From positions 2,929,001 to 2,993,000 of the forward strand of contig NC_012914.1 in assembly GCF_000023585.1 (NCBI RefSeq): DNA of 64,000 bases, written 5' to 3'. Position numbers and translations under genes: made by a program. The notes under the pieces were generated by a model, which was not told the DNA's origin, did not search any database, and saw nothing but the letters and a program-made list of their open reading frames with translations. Positions 9,707 through 19,497 of the stretch are shown piece by piece (position 1 is the first letter of the stretch; every line of letters starts with the position of its first letter). The stretch comes from Paenibacillus sp. JDR-2. GTDB lineage: Bacteria > Bacillota > Bacilli > Paenibacillales > Paenibacillaceae.

Positions 9707-11293
9707 ATGATTAGAGTGCTTATAGCGGATGACGAGCCGGAATTCCGTGACTATTTGGCTCATTTGACGGATTGGGAGGCGCTTGGGTTCGAGATCTGCG
9801 CGCAGGCACGCAACGGCAAGGAAGTGCTCGAGCTCGCGGAGCTATGGCAGCCACAGATCGCGCTGCTGGATATTAACATGCCGATTATGGACGGGTTGTT
9901 GGCTGCCGAAGCTTTGAAGAATGCTGATGAAAACACCTTAATCGCCTTGCTTACCGGGTACGGCGAGTTCGAATACGCGCGTAAGGCCATTAAGCTTGGG
10001 GTTGAAGATTATGTCTTGAAGCCATTCAAGAAGGATGAGCTGTTAGCTTCCATGTTCAAATTCAAAGCGATCATTAACAAGCGGAAGGATGAAATCGTGC
10101 AAGCGATGGATGATCGTTTCCTAGCCAAGGAAAGATTGCTAAACACGATTCTGACCGAAGAGTTCGATCGACAGGAAGACGAATTTATACGCTTTTTCGA
10201 TAAACAAGGGGTGAAGCTCCAACAAGGTCCTTTTATGGTCGTATCCATTGAGATCGATAAGATGTATCAGCTTTGGAGCAAGTCACATGAGATTGCCTTG
10301 TGGAAATTCGCCGTTTCCAACGTGCTGATGGAGGTTGTTGTTTCGCGTAAACCGATGATCGTCTTTAATGGGCCGGAGGGGCGTATTGTTATCCTGCATG
10401 TCCTGGATGAAGAAGAGGATTCTTCAGAAACAAGGCTTGAAGGATACCGCAAACTATGCGACTATGTCAAAACTTATTTCAAATTCACCATTACCGTCGG
10501 GGTGTCACGGCCAGCAGCCGAATTAAAGGATATTCGAGCCGCTTATGCGGAGACCGTTATCGCATTGCAAAATAAATTGATATCCGGCAACGGCGGTCTT
10601 ATCCCTTATAGTTCTCTGAACGATAAAGGAAGAGGCGTCGGATTTAACTCCATGAAGTGGAACGGGGAGCTGTTATCTGCTCTTAGGCGCAATGATTGTC
10701 AGGAAACAGAGGCTTCGCTTCATGAAATTAAAGCCTATATCCGGGACCATCAGCTGCCGGTTGATTTCTCTTACGCCATATTTATGAGCATTGTGTCCCT
10801 ATGTTTGTCCTATATAACGGAGATGGGAGGAGACATGGAGCAGGTGCTGGGCAGCGACTTCCGTCCCTATCAGCAAATTAAACGCATGTCTTCGCTGGAA
10901 GATACGTTCGAATGGCTTAATCAAATTTTTAATGTAGCTATTGCCTATTACAGCAAACAAAAGGTTTCAAGACCGCTTCAAATCGTCCGGGAAGTCAAGG
11001 AGCATATCGACCTCCATTATTCGGACAGCGAGCTAAGCGTCGAGAATATTGCCCGTTATTTCCATCTGGATTCTAGCTATATCCGCAAAGTATTCGCGAA
11101 GGAGCTGAACGTAAGCGTCGCGGAATATATCACGTATGTCCGGCTTAATCAAGCAAAGCAGCTATTGGAGACTACGGGAATCAAGCTTCAGGAAGTGTCC
11201 GAAAGAGTGGGGTACAGTGATGCCGGTTATTTCAGCAAGGTGTTCAAGAAGCATTGCGGCGTGCTGCCAAGCGAATATATGGGGCGTATATGA
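9707..11293 (+). CDS. YesN-type response regulator (receiver + AraC-type HTH), system 1
   Basis: 528 residues from ATG 9707 (MIRVLIADDE), preceded by AGGGGGG; the longer frame from 9632 adds 25 residues that do not fit the receiver fold. Receiver domain at about 1-125 with acidic pair D8-D9, phospho-acceptor D55 in ALLDINMP and the LKPF lysine. A long middle linker precedes the C-terminal AraC-type double helix-turn-helix (about 425-528; motifs SVENIARYFHLDSSYIRKVF and VGYSDAGYFSKVFKKHCG). It would be phosphorylated by the kinase at 11290 and activate sugar-uptake genes. The stop overlaps the kinase start (ATGA). The nearest expected target is the importer operon starting at 14517, by position only. 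Confidence 0.9.
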   Translation: MIRVLIADDEPEFRDYLAHLTDWEALGFEICAQARNGKEVLELAELWQPQIALLDINMPIMDGLLAAEALKNADENTLIALLTGYGEFEYARKAIKLGVEDYVLKPFKKDELLASMFKFKAIINKRKDEIVQAMDDRFLAKERLLNTILTEEFDRQEDEFIRFFDKQGVKLQQGPFMVVSIEIDKMYQLWSKSHEIALWKFAVSNVLMEVVVSRKPMIVFNGPEGRIVILHVLDEEEDSSETRLEGYRKLCDYVKTYFKFTITVGVSRPAAELKDIRAAYAETVIALQNKLISGNGGLIPYSSLNDKGRGVGFNSMKWNGELLSALRRNDCQETEASLHEIKAYIRDHQLPVDFSYAIFMSIVSLCLSYITEMGGDMEQVLGSDFRPYQQIKRMSSLEDTFEWLNQIFNVAIAYYSKQKVSRPLQIVREVKEHIDLHYSDSELSVENIARYFHLDSSYIRKVFAKELNVSVAEYITYVRLNQAKQLLETTGIKLQEVSERVGYSDAGYFSKVFKKHCGVLPSEYMGRI

Positions 11294-13089
11294 GAAAGCT
11301 GTTCGACTTGTACCGGAATATGTACATTCGCAAGAAAATAACCATTGTATTTATTCCGATCGTTGTCCTGCCTCTTCTAGTCATTGTGTTTACTTCCAAT
11401 AGCATTTTCTCCGATTCCACCCTTCAGAAGACGAAGGTGAACATTAAGGGAGAAACCAGCGTGATCTCGGCTCGCATGGATAACATCTACAGCAATGGAG
11501 AGACCTGCTCCAGTATTCTGGTTAAGGATATTAACCGGATCTACCAGGATCTTGGCATCGGAGAACAAAATACGTATCAGAATGTCAGGTTTCAAAATCA
11601 GATCCTTAATGAATTCGACTTTAATCTTCGGGCATTCAAGGACATTGAGTCGATAGCCTATATGGACTCCATGAACAACCTGTACGTATCGGATTACCGG
11701 TTAAATGCCAATATGGACAAGGCGATGAGAAGCCGGATGTTAGAGTCGTTAAAAGCTCCGGGCATTCCGACCAGCGTATGGTTCCCTATGCAGACCAGGG
11801 ATTATTTGACGACCGATCCGAACAGTCCGGTTCTTACCATTGGGAAGAGAGTAGTCGATATCGAGTCGGGAGAGACTCTTGGGATCATCATTTTGAACAT
11901 TAGGGAAAGTACGTTCTCTTCGATATTTCCAATGGAGGGCATCAAAGGGGAAGACGGCTTCAATATTGTGGACGCCAATGGACGGGTCGTTTCTTCAACG
12001 GACAAGGATGCTCTGCTGCAGCCCGTGCCAAACGCTAATCTCCTGAATTGGCTTCAAACGGGTAATGATGGGGAATCGAAATATGTTCACCTGGGTAATG
12101 GCGATTATCTCATCGTGAAGAAGGAGATTCCGGAGCTAGGCTGGACTTTGTACAAGCAGATGATGGTAAAAGAGCTGACGATTGACACTTATACGAACTC
12201 CTTCACGATATTTGTTGTTGGCCTGTTGTGTACGATCATAGCCATCATCAGTTCGATTGTCTTATCCCGCCATATTGCCAAGCCGATCATCAAGCTGACC
12301 AGAGTAGCCAAGCTGGTTCGGGAAGGGAACCTCAACACGGCTAGCGAAGTGAAGTCGCAAGACGAGGTAGGGATTCTAGCCGGCACCTTTAACGAAATGA
12401 TCGTGACCATAAACGGCTTATTAAATAAAGTGACCCAGGAACAAAGAAAAAAGCGGGAATACGAATTCGCTCTTATTCAAGCGCAGATCAAACCTCATTT
12501 CTTCTACAATACCCTCGATTTGATCTATGTGCTTTGCGAAAAAGGGAAAACGTCGCTTGCCGCCGATACAACCATGGCATTGGCTGATTTCTACCGCATC
12601 TCGCTGAGTAAAGGAAAAGAGATTATTACAATCGCGGAAGAGCTAAAGGTCGCGGAAGACTATCTCTTTATTCAAAAAACCCGTTATTCCGATATCATCG
12701 ACTTTACGATCGATGTGGACCCGGCCATCCTGGAGTACACGATTATCAAGCTGACCATTCAACCGCTTATCGAGAATGCGATTTATCATGGGCTTAGACC
12801 TAAAATGACGCCTGGCAAGATTACGATAAAAGGGTTCTGGGATCGCCAGGGCATTATTCTGCAAGTCATAGACGATGGAATCGGATTCCCGACTGAGGAA
12901 TGGCAAGCGAACATCGACCCTGCTGCTCAGCCGATCCCAGCAGGAAAGTCTTTTGGACTAAAGAGCGTTCATGAACGAATTCAGTTGTATTTCGGAGAAC
13001 GTTACGGCATTCAGGTGGAGAGCGGTATGAGCAGGGGCACGAAGGTTACCATTACGATTCCGCCCGTAGAGGGAGGGTTGTCGACATGA
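11290..13089 (+). CDS. YesM-type membrane sensor histidine kinase, system 1
   Basis: 599 residues; the ATG at 11290 overlaps the preceding TGA, and the extra 12 residues from 11254 look like read-through of the regulator frame. One membrane helix (about 15-40), an extracytoplasmic sensor region (about 40-295), a second helix (about 297-322) and a HAMP segment come first. The LytS/YesM-type kinase core has phospho-acceptor H403 in QIKPHFFYNT. The ATPase N-box is QPLIENAIYHG, followed by DDGIGF and FGLKSVHERI glycine-rich boxes. It probably senses an extracellular sugar or its binding protein and phosphorylates the regulator at 9707. It overlaps the next gene, a lipoprotein binding protein, by ATGA. 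Confidence 0.9.
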   Translation: MRKLFDLYRNMYIRKKITIVFIPIVVLPLLVIVFTSNSIFSDSTLQKTKVNIKGETSVISARMDNIYSNGETCSSILVKDINRIYQDLGIGEQNTYQNVRFQNQILNEFDFNLRAFKDIESIAYMDSMNNLYVSDYRLNANMDKAMRSRMLESLKAPGIPTSVWFPMQTRDYLTTDPNSPVLTIGKRVVDIESGETLGIIILNIRESTFSSIFPMEGIKGEDGFNIVDANGRVVSSTDKDALLQPVPNANLLNWLQTGNDGESKYVHLGNGDYLIVKKEIPELGWTLYKQMMVKELTIDTYTNSFTIFVVGLLCTIIAIISSIVLSRHIAKPIIKLTRVAKLVREGNLNTASEVKSQDEVGILAGTFNEMIVTINGLLNKVTQEQRKKREYEFALIQAQIKPHFFYNTLDLIYVLCEKGKTSLAADTTMALADFYRISLSKGKEIITIAEELKVAEDYLFIQKTRYSDIIDFTIDVDPAILEYTIIKLTIQPLIENAIYHGLRPKMTPGKITIKGFWDRQGIILQVIDDGIGFPTEEWQANIDPAAQPIPAGKSFGLKSVHERIQLYFGERYGIQVESGMSRGTKVTITIPPVEGGLST

Positions 13090-14396
13090 GAGTGAAAACG
13101 TTAATTATGCCGATGTTAATCGCTTCCCTCGCCGCGGCATTATCCGGATGCGGAGGTAACCAAGAGGGCAATGACCGGCTAACGGAAGTTCCTGCCGCAA
13201 CAATCTATACCTATCGCATCATGACCCATTACTCCAACGCTGCGGAGAAGCTGCCTGTGGACGCCTCTATTGCGGAGGTTCATAAGCAATTCCCCAATGT
13301 CACCCTTATTCCTGAGCCATTAGCCAATGATAACGGGGAGCAATTCAAGACACGGCTTGTTACGGGAGACCTTCCGGCAATCATGGACATTAATGGACAG
13401 ACCATCGAGAATGTCATTACTTCAGGCAGCGTCATTAGACTGTACAGCTATTTCAATGCTCATCCGGACTATGCCAATCAATTGATTCCAAGCGTAGCCG
13501 ACAATCTCAGATACTCCGACGGACATATTTATGCTTTTCCGCGTAACGGTCCCGCTGCTGATCTTTTGTATTACAATAAACGGCTGTTCGAGACGTATAA
13601 CATTGAAGTTCCCACTCATTATGCGCAGCTGCTTACTGCCGTCAAGGTATTGAGAAGTCATAATATCATTCCGATTGCGATGTTCGCCAAGCAGGCATGG
13701 CCGGTTGGAGCATTCTTCGACATGTTTGCGATGCGGGCCAATCGAGATGGCATGATGGCCCTTAGCCAAGGTACCGCAAAGGCTTCTGATCCCGGTTATA
13801 AGGAAGCTATTCGGAAGATGGGCGAATTGATTCAGAACGGCGTGTTTCAGCAGAATGCGATTGCCACGGATTACGTTTCCGCAAAAGCGCTGTTTTACAG
13901 CGGCAAAGCCGCCATGTTTATTAGCGGAGAATGGGACATTAGCGATACCGAAGCCCATCTCGGGAAGGATGTGGATTTCATGGATGTCTTTCCGACAACG
14001 GATCAGGGAGCGGTTCAGGCAAATCCATTGGCTATGCCGGGAGGAGGAGAACCTGGCGGAATAGCGGTGGCAGCTAATGCGCCTAACACGGATTTAGCCG
14101 TTCAAGTCGCGGCTGCGTATACGAGGGCCTTCCAAATATACTCGTTCGAATTGCAGAGCAGCACAATGGTGACGATTCCTACGGAGGGACTGACCCCCGA
14201 GCACCCTTTGTCGGAGATGACGAAGAGACTGCTTCTATCCAAGAGCCATTACGTGATGCGGTCTATGCCGGAGCATTCGCTTCCCAACAAGAAGTTCGCT
14301 GCCGCCTTCGGAGAAGAGCTGCAGAAATTCGCTGCCGGGGAGTTGCCGGATGATTTTATACGAAATACGGATTCGCTCATTCTTAGCACGCGATAA
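13086..14396 (+). CDS. Lipoprotein sugar-binding protein linked to sensor system 1
   Basis: 436 residues with a lipoprotein signal, lipobox LSGC (C22), and the bacterial family 1 extracellular sugar-binding fold. It is a clear paralogue of the next gene: both carry nearly the same GAFFDMFAMR block and a THYS...EK start. Its ATG overlaps the kinase stop and a terminator follows at once, so it is co-translated with the two-component genes rather than with the permeases. This position suggests a sensor accessory that presents ligand to the kinase (inference). A simple importer subunit is the alternative. Its stop codon TAA forms the loop of the terminator hairpin. Confidence 0.85.
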   Translation: MRVKTLIMPMLIASLAAALSGCGGNQEGNDRLTEVPAATIYTYRIMTHYSNAAEKLPVDASIAEVHKQFPNVTLIPEPLANDNGEQFKTRLVTGDLPAIMDINGQTIENVITSGSVIRLYSYFNAHPDYANQLIPSVADNLRYSDGHIYAFPRNGPAADLLYYNKRLFETYNIEVPTHYAQLLTAVKVLRSHNIIPIAMFAKQAWPVGAFFDMFAMRANRDGMMALSQGTAKASDPGYKEAIRKMGELIQNGVFQQNAIATDYVSAKALFYSGKAAMFISGEWDISDTEAHLGKDVDFMDVFPTTDQGAVQANPLAMPGGGEPGGIAVAANAPNTDLAVQVAAAYTRAFQIYSFELQSSTMVTIPTEGLTPEHPLSEMTKRLLLSKSHYVMRSMPEHSLPNKKFAAAFGEELQKFAAGELPDDFIRNTDSLILSTR

Positions 14397-14412
14397 TCGC
14401 GTGTCTTTTTTT
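14387..14412 (+). terminator. Terminator whose loop is the stop codon
   Basis: CACGCGA, loop TAA, TCGCGTG, then TC and a run of seven T. The loop TAA is the stop codon of the binding-protein gene. This separates the sensor operon from the importer operon. Confidence 0.88.
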
Positions 14413-14516
14413 GTCCTGAAAAGTACCAACGGATGCCCGTTAATTCCCTTCATGAGGTCTGGCAGGTTGATTACAATGAAGCCATGCTTCACAAATGAAT
14501 AGGGGGAAAAAATTCT

Positions 14517-15911
14517 ATGACTACCGGAATGAAAAAACCGCTTTCGATCGCTATGTCCGCCATTCTGCTGTCGTTATCGTTATCGGCATGCGGCAGCAAC
14601 AATGACAACCAAGCCTCTAGCAGTAACTCTCCTGATGCGACAGCATCAAACATGGCCTCTGCGGAAGCGTCGCCAAGCGCATCCAATACAGCCGCTGATC
14701 CCGTGACTTACAAGGTTCTCACTCATTATTCCACGGATGACGAGAAGGCTCCGGCAGATTGGGCGGCGGAGGAACTCAAGAAAATCTACCCCAACGTTAC
14801 GATTAAATACGAACCGCAAATGAATGACAACGGGGACTCCTTGAAAGCCAGAATCGCAACCGGCGATCTGCCTGATTTCTTCAACCTTATGCCGATCCAA
14901 TTCGACGCGGCTATCCAATCGGGTTCGATTCTGGATTTGACGGCGGCTTGGGATGCCTCGACGGCCAAGGCCGATATGATTCAAAGCTCCCTCGATACGC
15001 AATTGAAGTATACGGACGGCAAAATTTGGGCCATTCCGCAAAACGGCCCGGGGATTGATCCTCTGTATTACAACAAAAAGGTATTTAGCGATAACGGAGT
15101 TAAGGTACCAACGAATTATCCGGAACTGCTCGAGGCGGTAAAAGCCTTTCATGCGGCAGGCATCGTTCCGATTCCGATGTTCGCGAAGGAAGCATGGCCA
15201 ATCGGCGCCTTCTTTGATATGTTCGCGATGCGCGTGAATCCAAAAGGAATGATGGCGTTAAACGACGGAGATATCAAAGCATCGGATCCGGAGATGGCGG
15301 ACGCGATTGGCAAGATGGCAGAGCTGATTAAAGCGGGGATCTTCCAGAAGGGAGCAACCTCGTACGACTATGATTCCGCGCGCGGCTTATTCCATCAGGG
15401 CAAAGCAGCCATGTTAATTAACGGCGAGTGGGATATCGGCGATATGGTCAAGGATTTTGGAGCAGACATCGGCAACATTGACTTCCTGGACGTATACCCA
15501 ACGACCGATCAAGGCAAGGAAGACGCGAACAAATATGCGATGCCGGGCGCGGCGGAGCTGGGCGGCTTAGCTGTATCCTCGAAGGTGAAAGATCCCGATC
15601 AAGCGATGCAGGTCGCGATCACTCTTGCCAAGTTGATCGCTCAAGGCGGTTATGTAAAGGAAGGCCGCATCGACTCCACCTTCAAATTGGATGGTCTTAC
15701 CTCGGAGATTGCCGTTCCGGATATGACGAAAAAACTGCTTAGCATGTCTTCGCAATATCAAATACTCGGCACGGTAGAGCACACGCTTCCCAACAAAGAA
15801 TTCTCGACCGGCTTCGGCGAGCTGCTTCAGAAGCTGGTTGCGGGCGAGAGCGCAGCCGACTTCATTAAAGAAGTGGATGCTTTGCAAGCCAAGACCGTAT
15901 TCAAAAAGTAA
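14517..15911 (+). CDS. Lipoprotein sugar-binding protein of CUT1 importer 1
   Basis: 464 residues; ATG 14517 has AGGGGGA about 10 bases upstream, and an internal ATG at 14529 is a less likely start. Lipobox LSAC (C25) is followed by a Ser/Asn/Ala-rich tether (about 26-60) and the sugar-binding fold. The block AWPIGAFFDMFAMRVNPKG is shared with the sensor-linked paralogue. It would capture oligosaccharides outside the membrane and hand them to the permeases at 16012 and 16907. A GC-rich hairpin (15945-15975) lies between it and the permeases, which fits the usual higher expression of the binding protein. The ligand is not known. Confidence 0.9.
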   Translation: MTTGMKKPLSIAMSAILLSLSLSACGSNNDNQASSSNSPDATASNMASAEASPSASNTAADPVTYKVLTHYSTDDEKAPADWAAEELKKIYPNVTIKYEPQMNDNGDSLKARIATGDLPDFFNLMPIQFDAAIQSGSILDLTAAWDASTAKADMIQSSLDTQLKYTDGKIWAIPQNGPGIDPLYYNKKVFSDNGVKVPTNYPELLEAVKAFHAAGIVPIPMFAKEAWPIGAFFDMFAMRVNPKGMMALNDGDIKASDPEMADAIGKMAELIKAGIFQKGATSYDYDSARGLFHQGKAAMLINGEWDIGDMVKDFGADIGNIDFLDVYPTTDQGKEDANKYAMPGAAELGGLAVSSKVKDPDQAMQVAITLAKLIAQGGYVKEGRIDSTFKLDGLTSEIAVPDMTKKLLSMSSQYQILGTVEHTLPNKEFSTGFGELLQKLVAGESAADFIKEVDALQAKTVFKK

Positions 15912-15944
15912 CGCGCCGTTAATTGCGCAGGTTGTATGTACAAA

Positions 15945-15975
15945 GGCGCGCTCCGTTCAACATGCGGAGCGTGCC
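15945..15975 (+). other. Intercistronic hairpin between binding protein and permease genes
   Basis: GGCGCGCTCCG (15945-15955) pairs with CGGAGCGTGCC (15965-15975), with one G-U pair and a 9-base loop. No T-run follows. It probably stabilises or partly terminates the upstream transcript. Confidence 0.6.
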
Positions 15976-16011
15976 CCTAATCGAAGACTGAACACGAAGG
16001 TGCGTGATTTC

Positions 16012-16896
16012 ATGAGAACGCTTCGCTCCAATCCTTTAGCCACGGCCATCTTTGTTCTGCCGGCACTAATCGTATTTACGGTTATCGTCATGTATCCGCT
16101 GGTCCAAACGTTGTTTATGAGTTTGTTTGACTGGGATGGCGTACTGAAAGCGAAGTTTGTTGGTTTGAATAATTTTAACACCCTGATTCACGATGATATC
16201 TTTTATGTATCGCTTAAGAACGGTTTTATATTCGCGGTTATTCTAACCGTCTTTCAACTGGTATTAGCCACGGTGTTTGCCTTGATCCTGCTTAATCCTC
16301 GAATCAAAGGCAAAAACATGCTGCGCAGAGCTTATTTCATACCCGTTGTCCTGTCGGTAACGGTTGTCTGCCAGTTATGGATTTCGATGTACAATCCGCA
16401 ATACGGGATGATCAACAAGCTGTTTCAGGCGCTAGGCTTGTCCTATAGCCAAGACTGGTTGTCTAACCTGGGCCTGTCTTCCATCATCGCGGTCACGATG
16501 GTGGCTGCCTGGCAAGGGATGGGTTATCAATTCGCACTTATCTATGCCGCAGCCAAATCTCTTCCCGAGCACTTCTTCGAGGCCGCTAAGATTGACGGGG
16601 CCACTACCTTCCAAATCCATCGGAAAATAACAATTCCACTGCTCGCGGAAACGTACCGGATATGCTTGATATTTACGCTTAACGCCGGCCTTAACGCCTT
16701 CGCTTACATGCAGATCATGACCAAAGGCGGGCCTGGGACGTCTACTTACACGCTAACGTACATGATGTACCGTTCAGCTTTTAAGCTGGATCAGTACGGT
16801 TACGGCTGCGCGGTTGCCGTTGTCGTTGTTCTGCAGTGCTTGTTTGTCACTTTCTTAATCAATAAATTTGTAGCGCGTGAACGCATTACGTATTAA
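16012..16896 (+). CDS. CUT1 sugar importer permease (MalF-like), importer 1
   Basis: 294 residues from ATG 16012 (MRTLRSNPLATAIF). The frame is open upstream to 15838, but those 58 codons overlap the binding-protein gene and are not hydrophobic. Six membrane segments are visible, starting IFVLPALIVFTVIVMYPL. The EAA loop that docks the ATPase is at EAAKIDGATTFQIHRKITIPLL. It would form a heterodimeric channel with the next gene product. The ribosome binding site is weak (AAGGTG), consistent with lower expression than the binding protein. Confidence 0.9.
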   Translation: MRTLRSNPLATAIFVLPALIVFTVIVMYPLVQTLFMSLFDWDGVLKAKFVGLNNFNTLIHDDIFYVSLKNGFIFAVILTVFQLVLATVFALILLNPRIKGKNMLRRAYFIPVVLSVTVVCQLWISMYNPQYGMINKLFQALGLSYSQDWLSNLGLSSIIAVTMVAAWQGMGYQFALIYAAAKSLPEHFFEAAKIDGATTFQIHRKITIPLLAETYRICLIFTLNAGLNAFAYMQIMTKGGPGTSTYTLTYMMYRSAFKLDQYGYGCAVAVVVVLQCLFVTFLINKFVARERITY

Positions 16897-16906
16897 GGTG
16901 GCTTCG

Positions 16907-17743
16907 ATGACAATAATCCGATCTCTCAAGAACATCGCCATGCCGGCCGGTCTTTGGATCTATCTCGTTATCTCCTTGTATCCGCTGATCTATCTCATTT
17001 TCTTCTCGCTGAAAAATAATGACGAAATATTTACGACCAACCCGCTTGGCTTTCCGCATCCGATTAGATTTAACAATTACCGGGACGCCGTAGAGTCTTT
17101 CGACATTACGTTGTATTTCAAAAATAGCCTGATCGTTACTTTGATATCGATAATCGCTATTCTGATTCTCAGTTTAATGTTCGCTTATGCATCCGCGAGA
17201 ATGACTTGGAAGCTGCGATCTTTCGCGAACTCTTATATCCTAATCGGGTTATTTATACCGACACAGGTCATCTTGATTCCGCTGGCCGTCTTCGTTCGCG
17301 ATATGGGTATTTCGAATACGTATCTGGGATTGATTCTCCCGTATGTCGCTTTTAATTTGGCGTTTTCCAGCCTTATATTTTACAGCTTCTTCCGAACGAT
17401 TCCGATGGAGATCGAGGAATCAGCCTTTATGGATGGTGCCTCCATCTATCGGACCTTTCTGCAGATTATGCTGCCCTTGGTTCAACCGGCCGTTGCGACG
17501 GTTACGATATTTTCTTTTATGAACGTGTGGAACGAATTTACTTTATCCCTGATTCTGGCCACGAAGGAATCCATAAAAACGCTGCCGATCGGGCTTTTGT
17601 CCTTTACCGGTCAATACGCGACGAATTGGGGGCCGATGGGGGCCGCGATGGTATTATCGAGCATTCCGGTTATCGTGGTGTACCTGATACTAGGTGATCA
17701 GGTTGAAAAGGCGCTAACGGTGGGTTCGGCAGTGAAAGGATAA
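16907..17743 (+). CDS. CUT1 sugar importer permease (MalG-like), importer 1
   Basis: 278 residues. ATG 16907 is chosen because AAGGTGG precedes it by 7 bases; an in-frame GTG at 16877 would overlap the previous gene. Six membrane helices and the EAA loop EESAFMDGASIYRTFLQIMLPL mark it as the second channel subunit. It ends VGSAVKG, typical of this subfamily. No ATPase gene accompanies it. The next gene begins 24 bases on, making a binding protein-permease-permease-hydrolase operon. Confidence 0.9.
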   Translation: MTIIRSLKNIAMPAGLWIYLVISLYPLIYLIFFSLKNNDEIFTTNPLGFPHPIRFNNYRDAVESFDITLYFKNSLIVTLISIIAILILSLMFAYASARMTWKLRSFANSYILIGLFIPTQVILIPLAVFVRDMGISNTYLGLILPYVAFNLAFSSLIFYSFFRTIPMEIEESAFMDGASIYRTFLQIMLPLVQPAVATVTIFSFMNVWNEFTLSLILATKESIKTLPIGLLSFTGQYATNWGPMGAAMVLSSIPVIVVYLILGDQVEKALTVGSAVKG

Positions 17744-17767
17744 TCAGTTATTCGAGGAGGGAACAGG

Positions 17768-19486
17768 TTGAAGAAGAGTACTAGTTTGTTAATGCTCATG
17801 TTAATTATGTGCTTGCTATTTATCATTCCGCATAACGGTTATGCTGCAAATCCAGTGATGACAGTAGACCTTGGAACATCAACGGGGGCACCTCTGCATG
17901 GGGCGACGGGCTTCTTATATGGACTAGAGAATGATGCAACTCCGGATGATTCTCTCTTAACCGGGCTGAATTCGCTGGATATGACGGGACAGATGGCCCC
18001 GGGCGGCCAACAGCATGCCGGAGGCGATGCCTTTGTCGTGGCGGATAAATGGTTCAGGTCGGGAGGCAAGTATGTTCAGATTTACATGCAGGATATTTAC
18101 GCACAGTGGCCTTATCCCAACAATTTTACGGATTATTTAACCAAAGTATCGACGATAGCAAACCAAGTGAAAAACAATGTGAACCGGACAAGGTTTCTGT
18201 ACGTTCCATTTAATGAACCCGACTGGATCTGGTATGGAACATCGGGAACAAAGCTGACGAACTTCCAGAACGATTGGAAGACCGTTTACCAATTAATTCG
18301 ATCGATTGATCCTGGCGCGAAGATCGTTGGACCAAACTTCGAACATTATAACAGCGCGGCATATCGTTCTTTTTTTACTTTCGCGAAGGCGAACAATGTA
18401 TTGCCCGACTATACGAGCTGGCATGAACTCGATGATACGGCAAGCACTTGGTACAACAGCTATAACGATTACCGGAGCATGGAAGACTCGCTTGGCATTG
18501 CGGATCTTCCCATTACTATTAACGAATATGGCAAAAATACGGAGTTAGGCGTACCGGGCAAATTGACGCAATACATGGCTCGGTTTGAGAATAGCAAAGT
18601 ACATGCCGGTCTTGCTTACTGGTATAAGGAAGGGCAACTGGACGAATTGCTTACGCCGTCGCACACCAAAGCTGGGGCATGGTATCTATTCCAATGGTAC
18701 GGAGGGTTCACGGGCCAGACCATAGCAGTTACGCCTCCAACGCAAAACGGAGACATGCAGGGATTAGGGTATTATGACAGCGCCAGAAAGCTATCGGCCG
18801 TCATCTTTGGCGGGGGCAGCGGCAGCCTGGATATGCGCGTCAACAATATTCCGGCTAATCTGCAGACGAACGGAGTAACTAAAATTGAAGTCTGGGGTGT
18901 AGATAATTCCAATAAAACGACATCTACAGGGACTTATCTGCTCTCAAGCACCAATTATGCGGGTTCAGGCGGCAACGTGCAATTTACGCTGAATAATTTG
19001 AATGCAAGCTCCGCTTACCAGCTTGTCATTAAGCCGGGGGATAGCAGCGGATCAAGCGGCTTTGATCCGAATGGATATTATAAGATTGTTAATCGGACGA
19101 ATGGAATGGTGGTAGACAGCGGAGGTAATATTGCGCAAGGCACATCCGCGATTCAATGGGTGTGGAACGGGGGAACGAATCAACAGTTTCAAATACTGGA
19201 TGCGGGAAGCGGTTATTACAAGTTCGTCAACCGAACGAACGGAATGGCGCTTGATAGCGGAGGGAATGTCGCGCAAGGAACCTCGCTCATTCAATGGGCG
19301 GTAAACGGCGGCACGAATCAGCAATTCAGTATTGTTGATGTCGGCGGAGGATATTACCGAATCGTCAATCGTCAAAACGGCATGGTCTTCGACAGCGGTG
19401 GCAATGTCGCGCAGAGCTCGCCCGTAAAACAATGGAATTGGGATGGCAGCACCAATCTGCAATGGCAAATCATTAAAGTGAACTAA
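17768..19486 (+). CDS. Secreted clan-A (GH39-like) glycosidase with three ricin-type (CBM13) repeats
   Basis: 572 residues from a TTG start at 17768, preceded by GAGGAGGGAACAGG. The signal peptide ends near NGYA. The catalytic part (about 27-420) looks like a clan-A TIM barrel: FNEPDW gives the likely acid/base E150 and INEYGK the likely nucleophile E253, arranged as in retaining GH39-like enzymes. Residues about 430-572 hold three 46-residue ricin B-type repeats, each with a YYK/R-V-NR-NGM start and a Q-W or Q-F turn, which bind sugar polymers. It is the last gene of the importer 1 operon and a terminator follows. Family assignment is by motif only; GH39, GH5-like or a newer clan-A family are all possible, so the bond cleaved is not named. 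Confidence 0.7.
   Translation: MKKSTSLLMLMLIMCLLFIIPHNGYAANPVMTVDLGTSTGAPLHGATGFLYGLENDATPDDSLLTGLNSLDMTGQMAPGGQQHAGGDAFVVADKWFRSGGKYVQIYMQDIYAQWPYPNNFTDYLTKVSTIANQVKNNVNRTRFLYVPFNEPDWIWYGTSGTKLTNFQNDWKTVYQLIRSIDPGAKIVGPNFEHYNSAAYRSFFTFAKANNVLPDYTSWHELDDTASTWYNSYNDYRSMEDSLGIADLPITINEYGKNTELGVPGKLTQYMARFENSKVHAGLAYWYKEGQLDELLTPSHTKAGAWYLFQWYGGFTGQTIAVTPPTQNGDMQGLGYYDSARKLSAVIFGGGSGSLDMRVNNIPANLQTNGVTKIEVWGVDNSNKTTSTGTYLLSSTNYAGSGGNVQFTLNNLNASSAYQLVIKPGDSSGSSGFDPNGYYKIVNRTNGMVVDSGGNIAQGTSAIQWVWNGGTNQQFQILDAGSGYYKFVNRTNGMALDSGGNVAQGTSLIQWAVNGGTNQQFSIVDVGGGYYRIVNRQNGMVFDSGGNVAQSSPVKQWNWDGSTNLQWQIIKVN
19073..19480 (+). repeat. Three tandem 138-bp units coding ricin-type repeats
   Basis: Units begin at 19073, 19211 and 19349, exactly 138 bp (46 codons) apart, inside the GH39-like gene. 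Each encodes a YY-x-x-VNR-x-NGM start and an NVAQ or NIAQ turn. Confidence 0.85.
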
Positions 19487-19497
19487 GAGGGAAAGAG

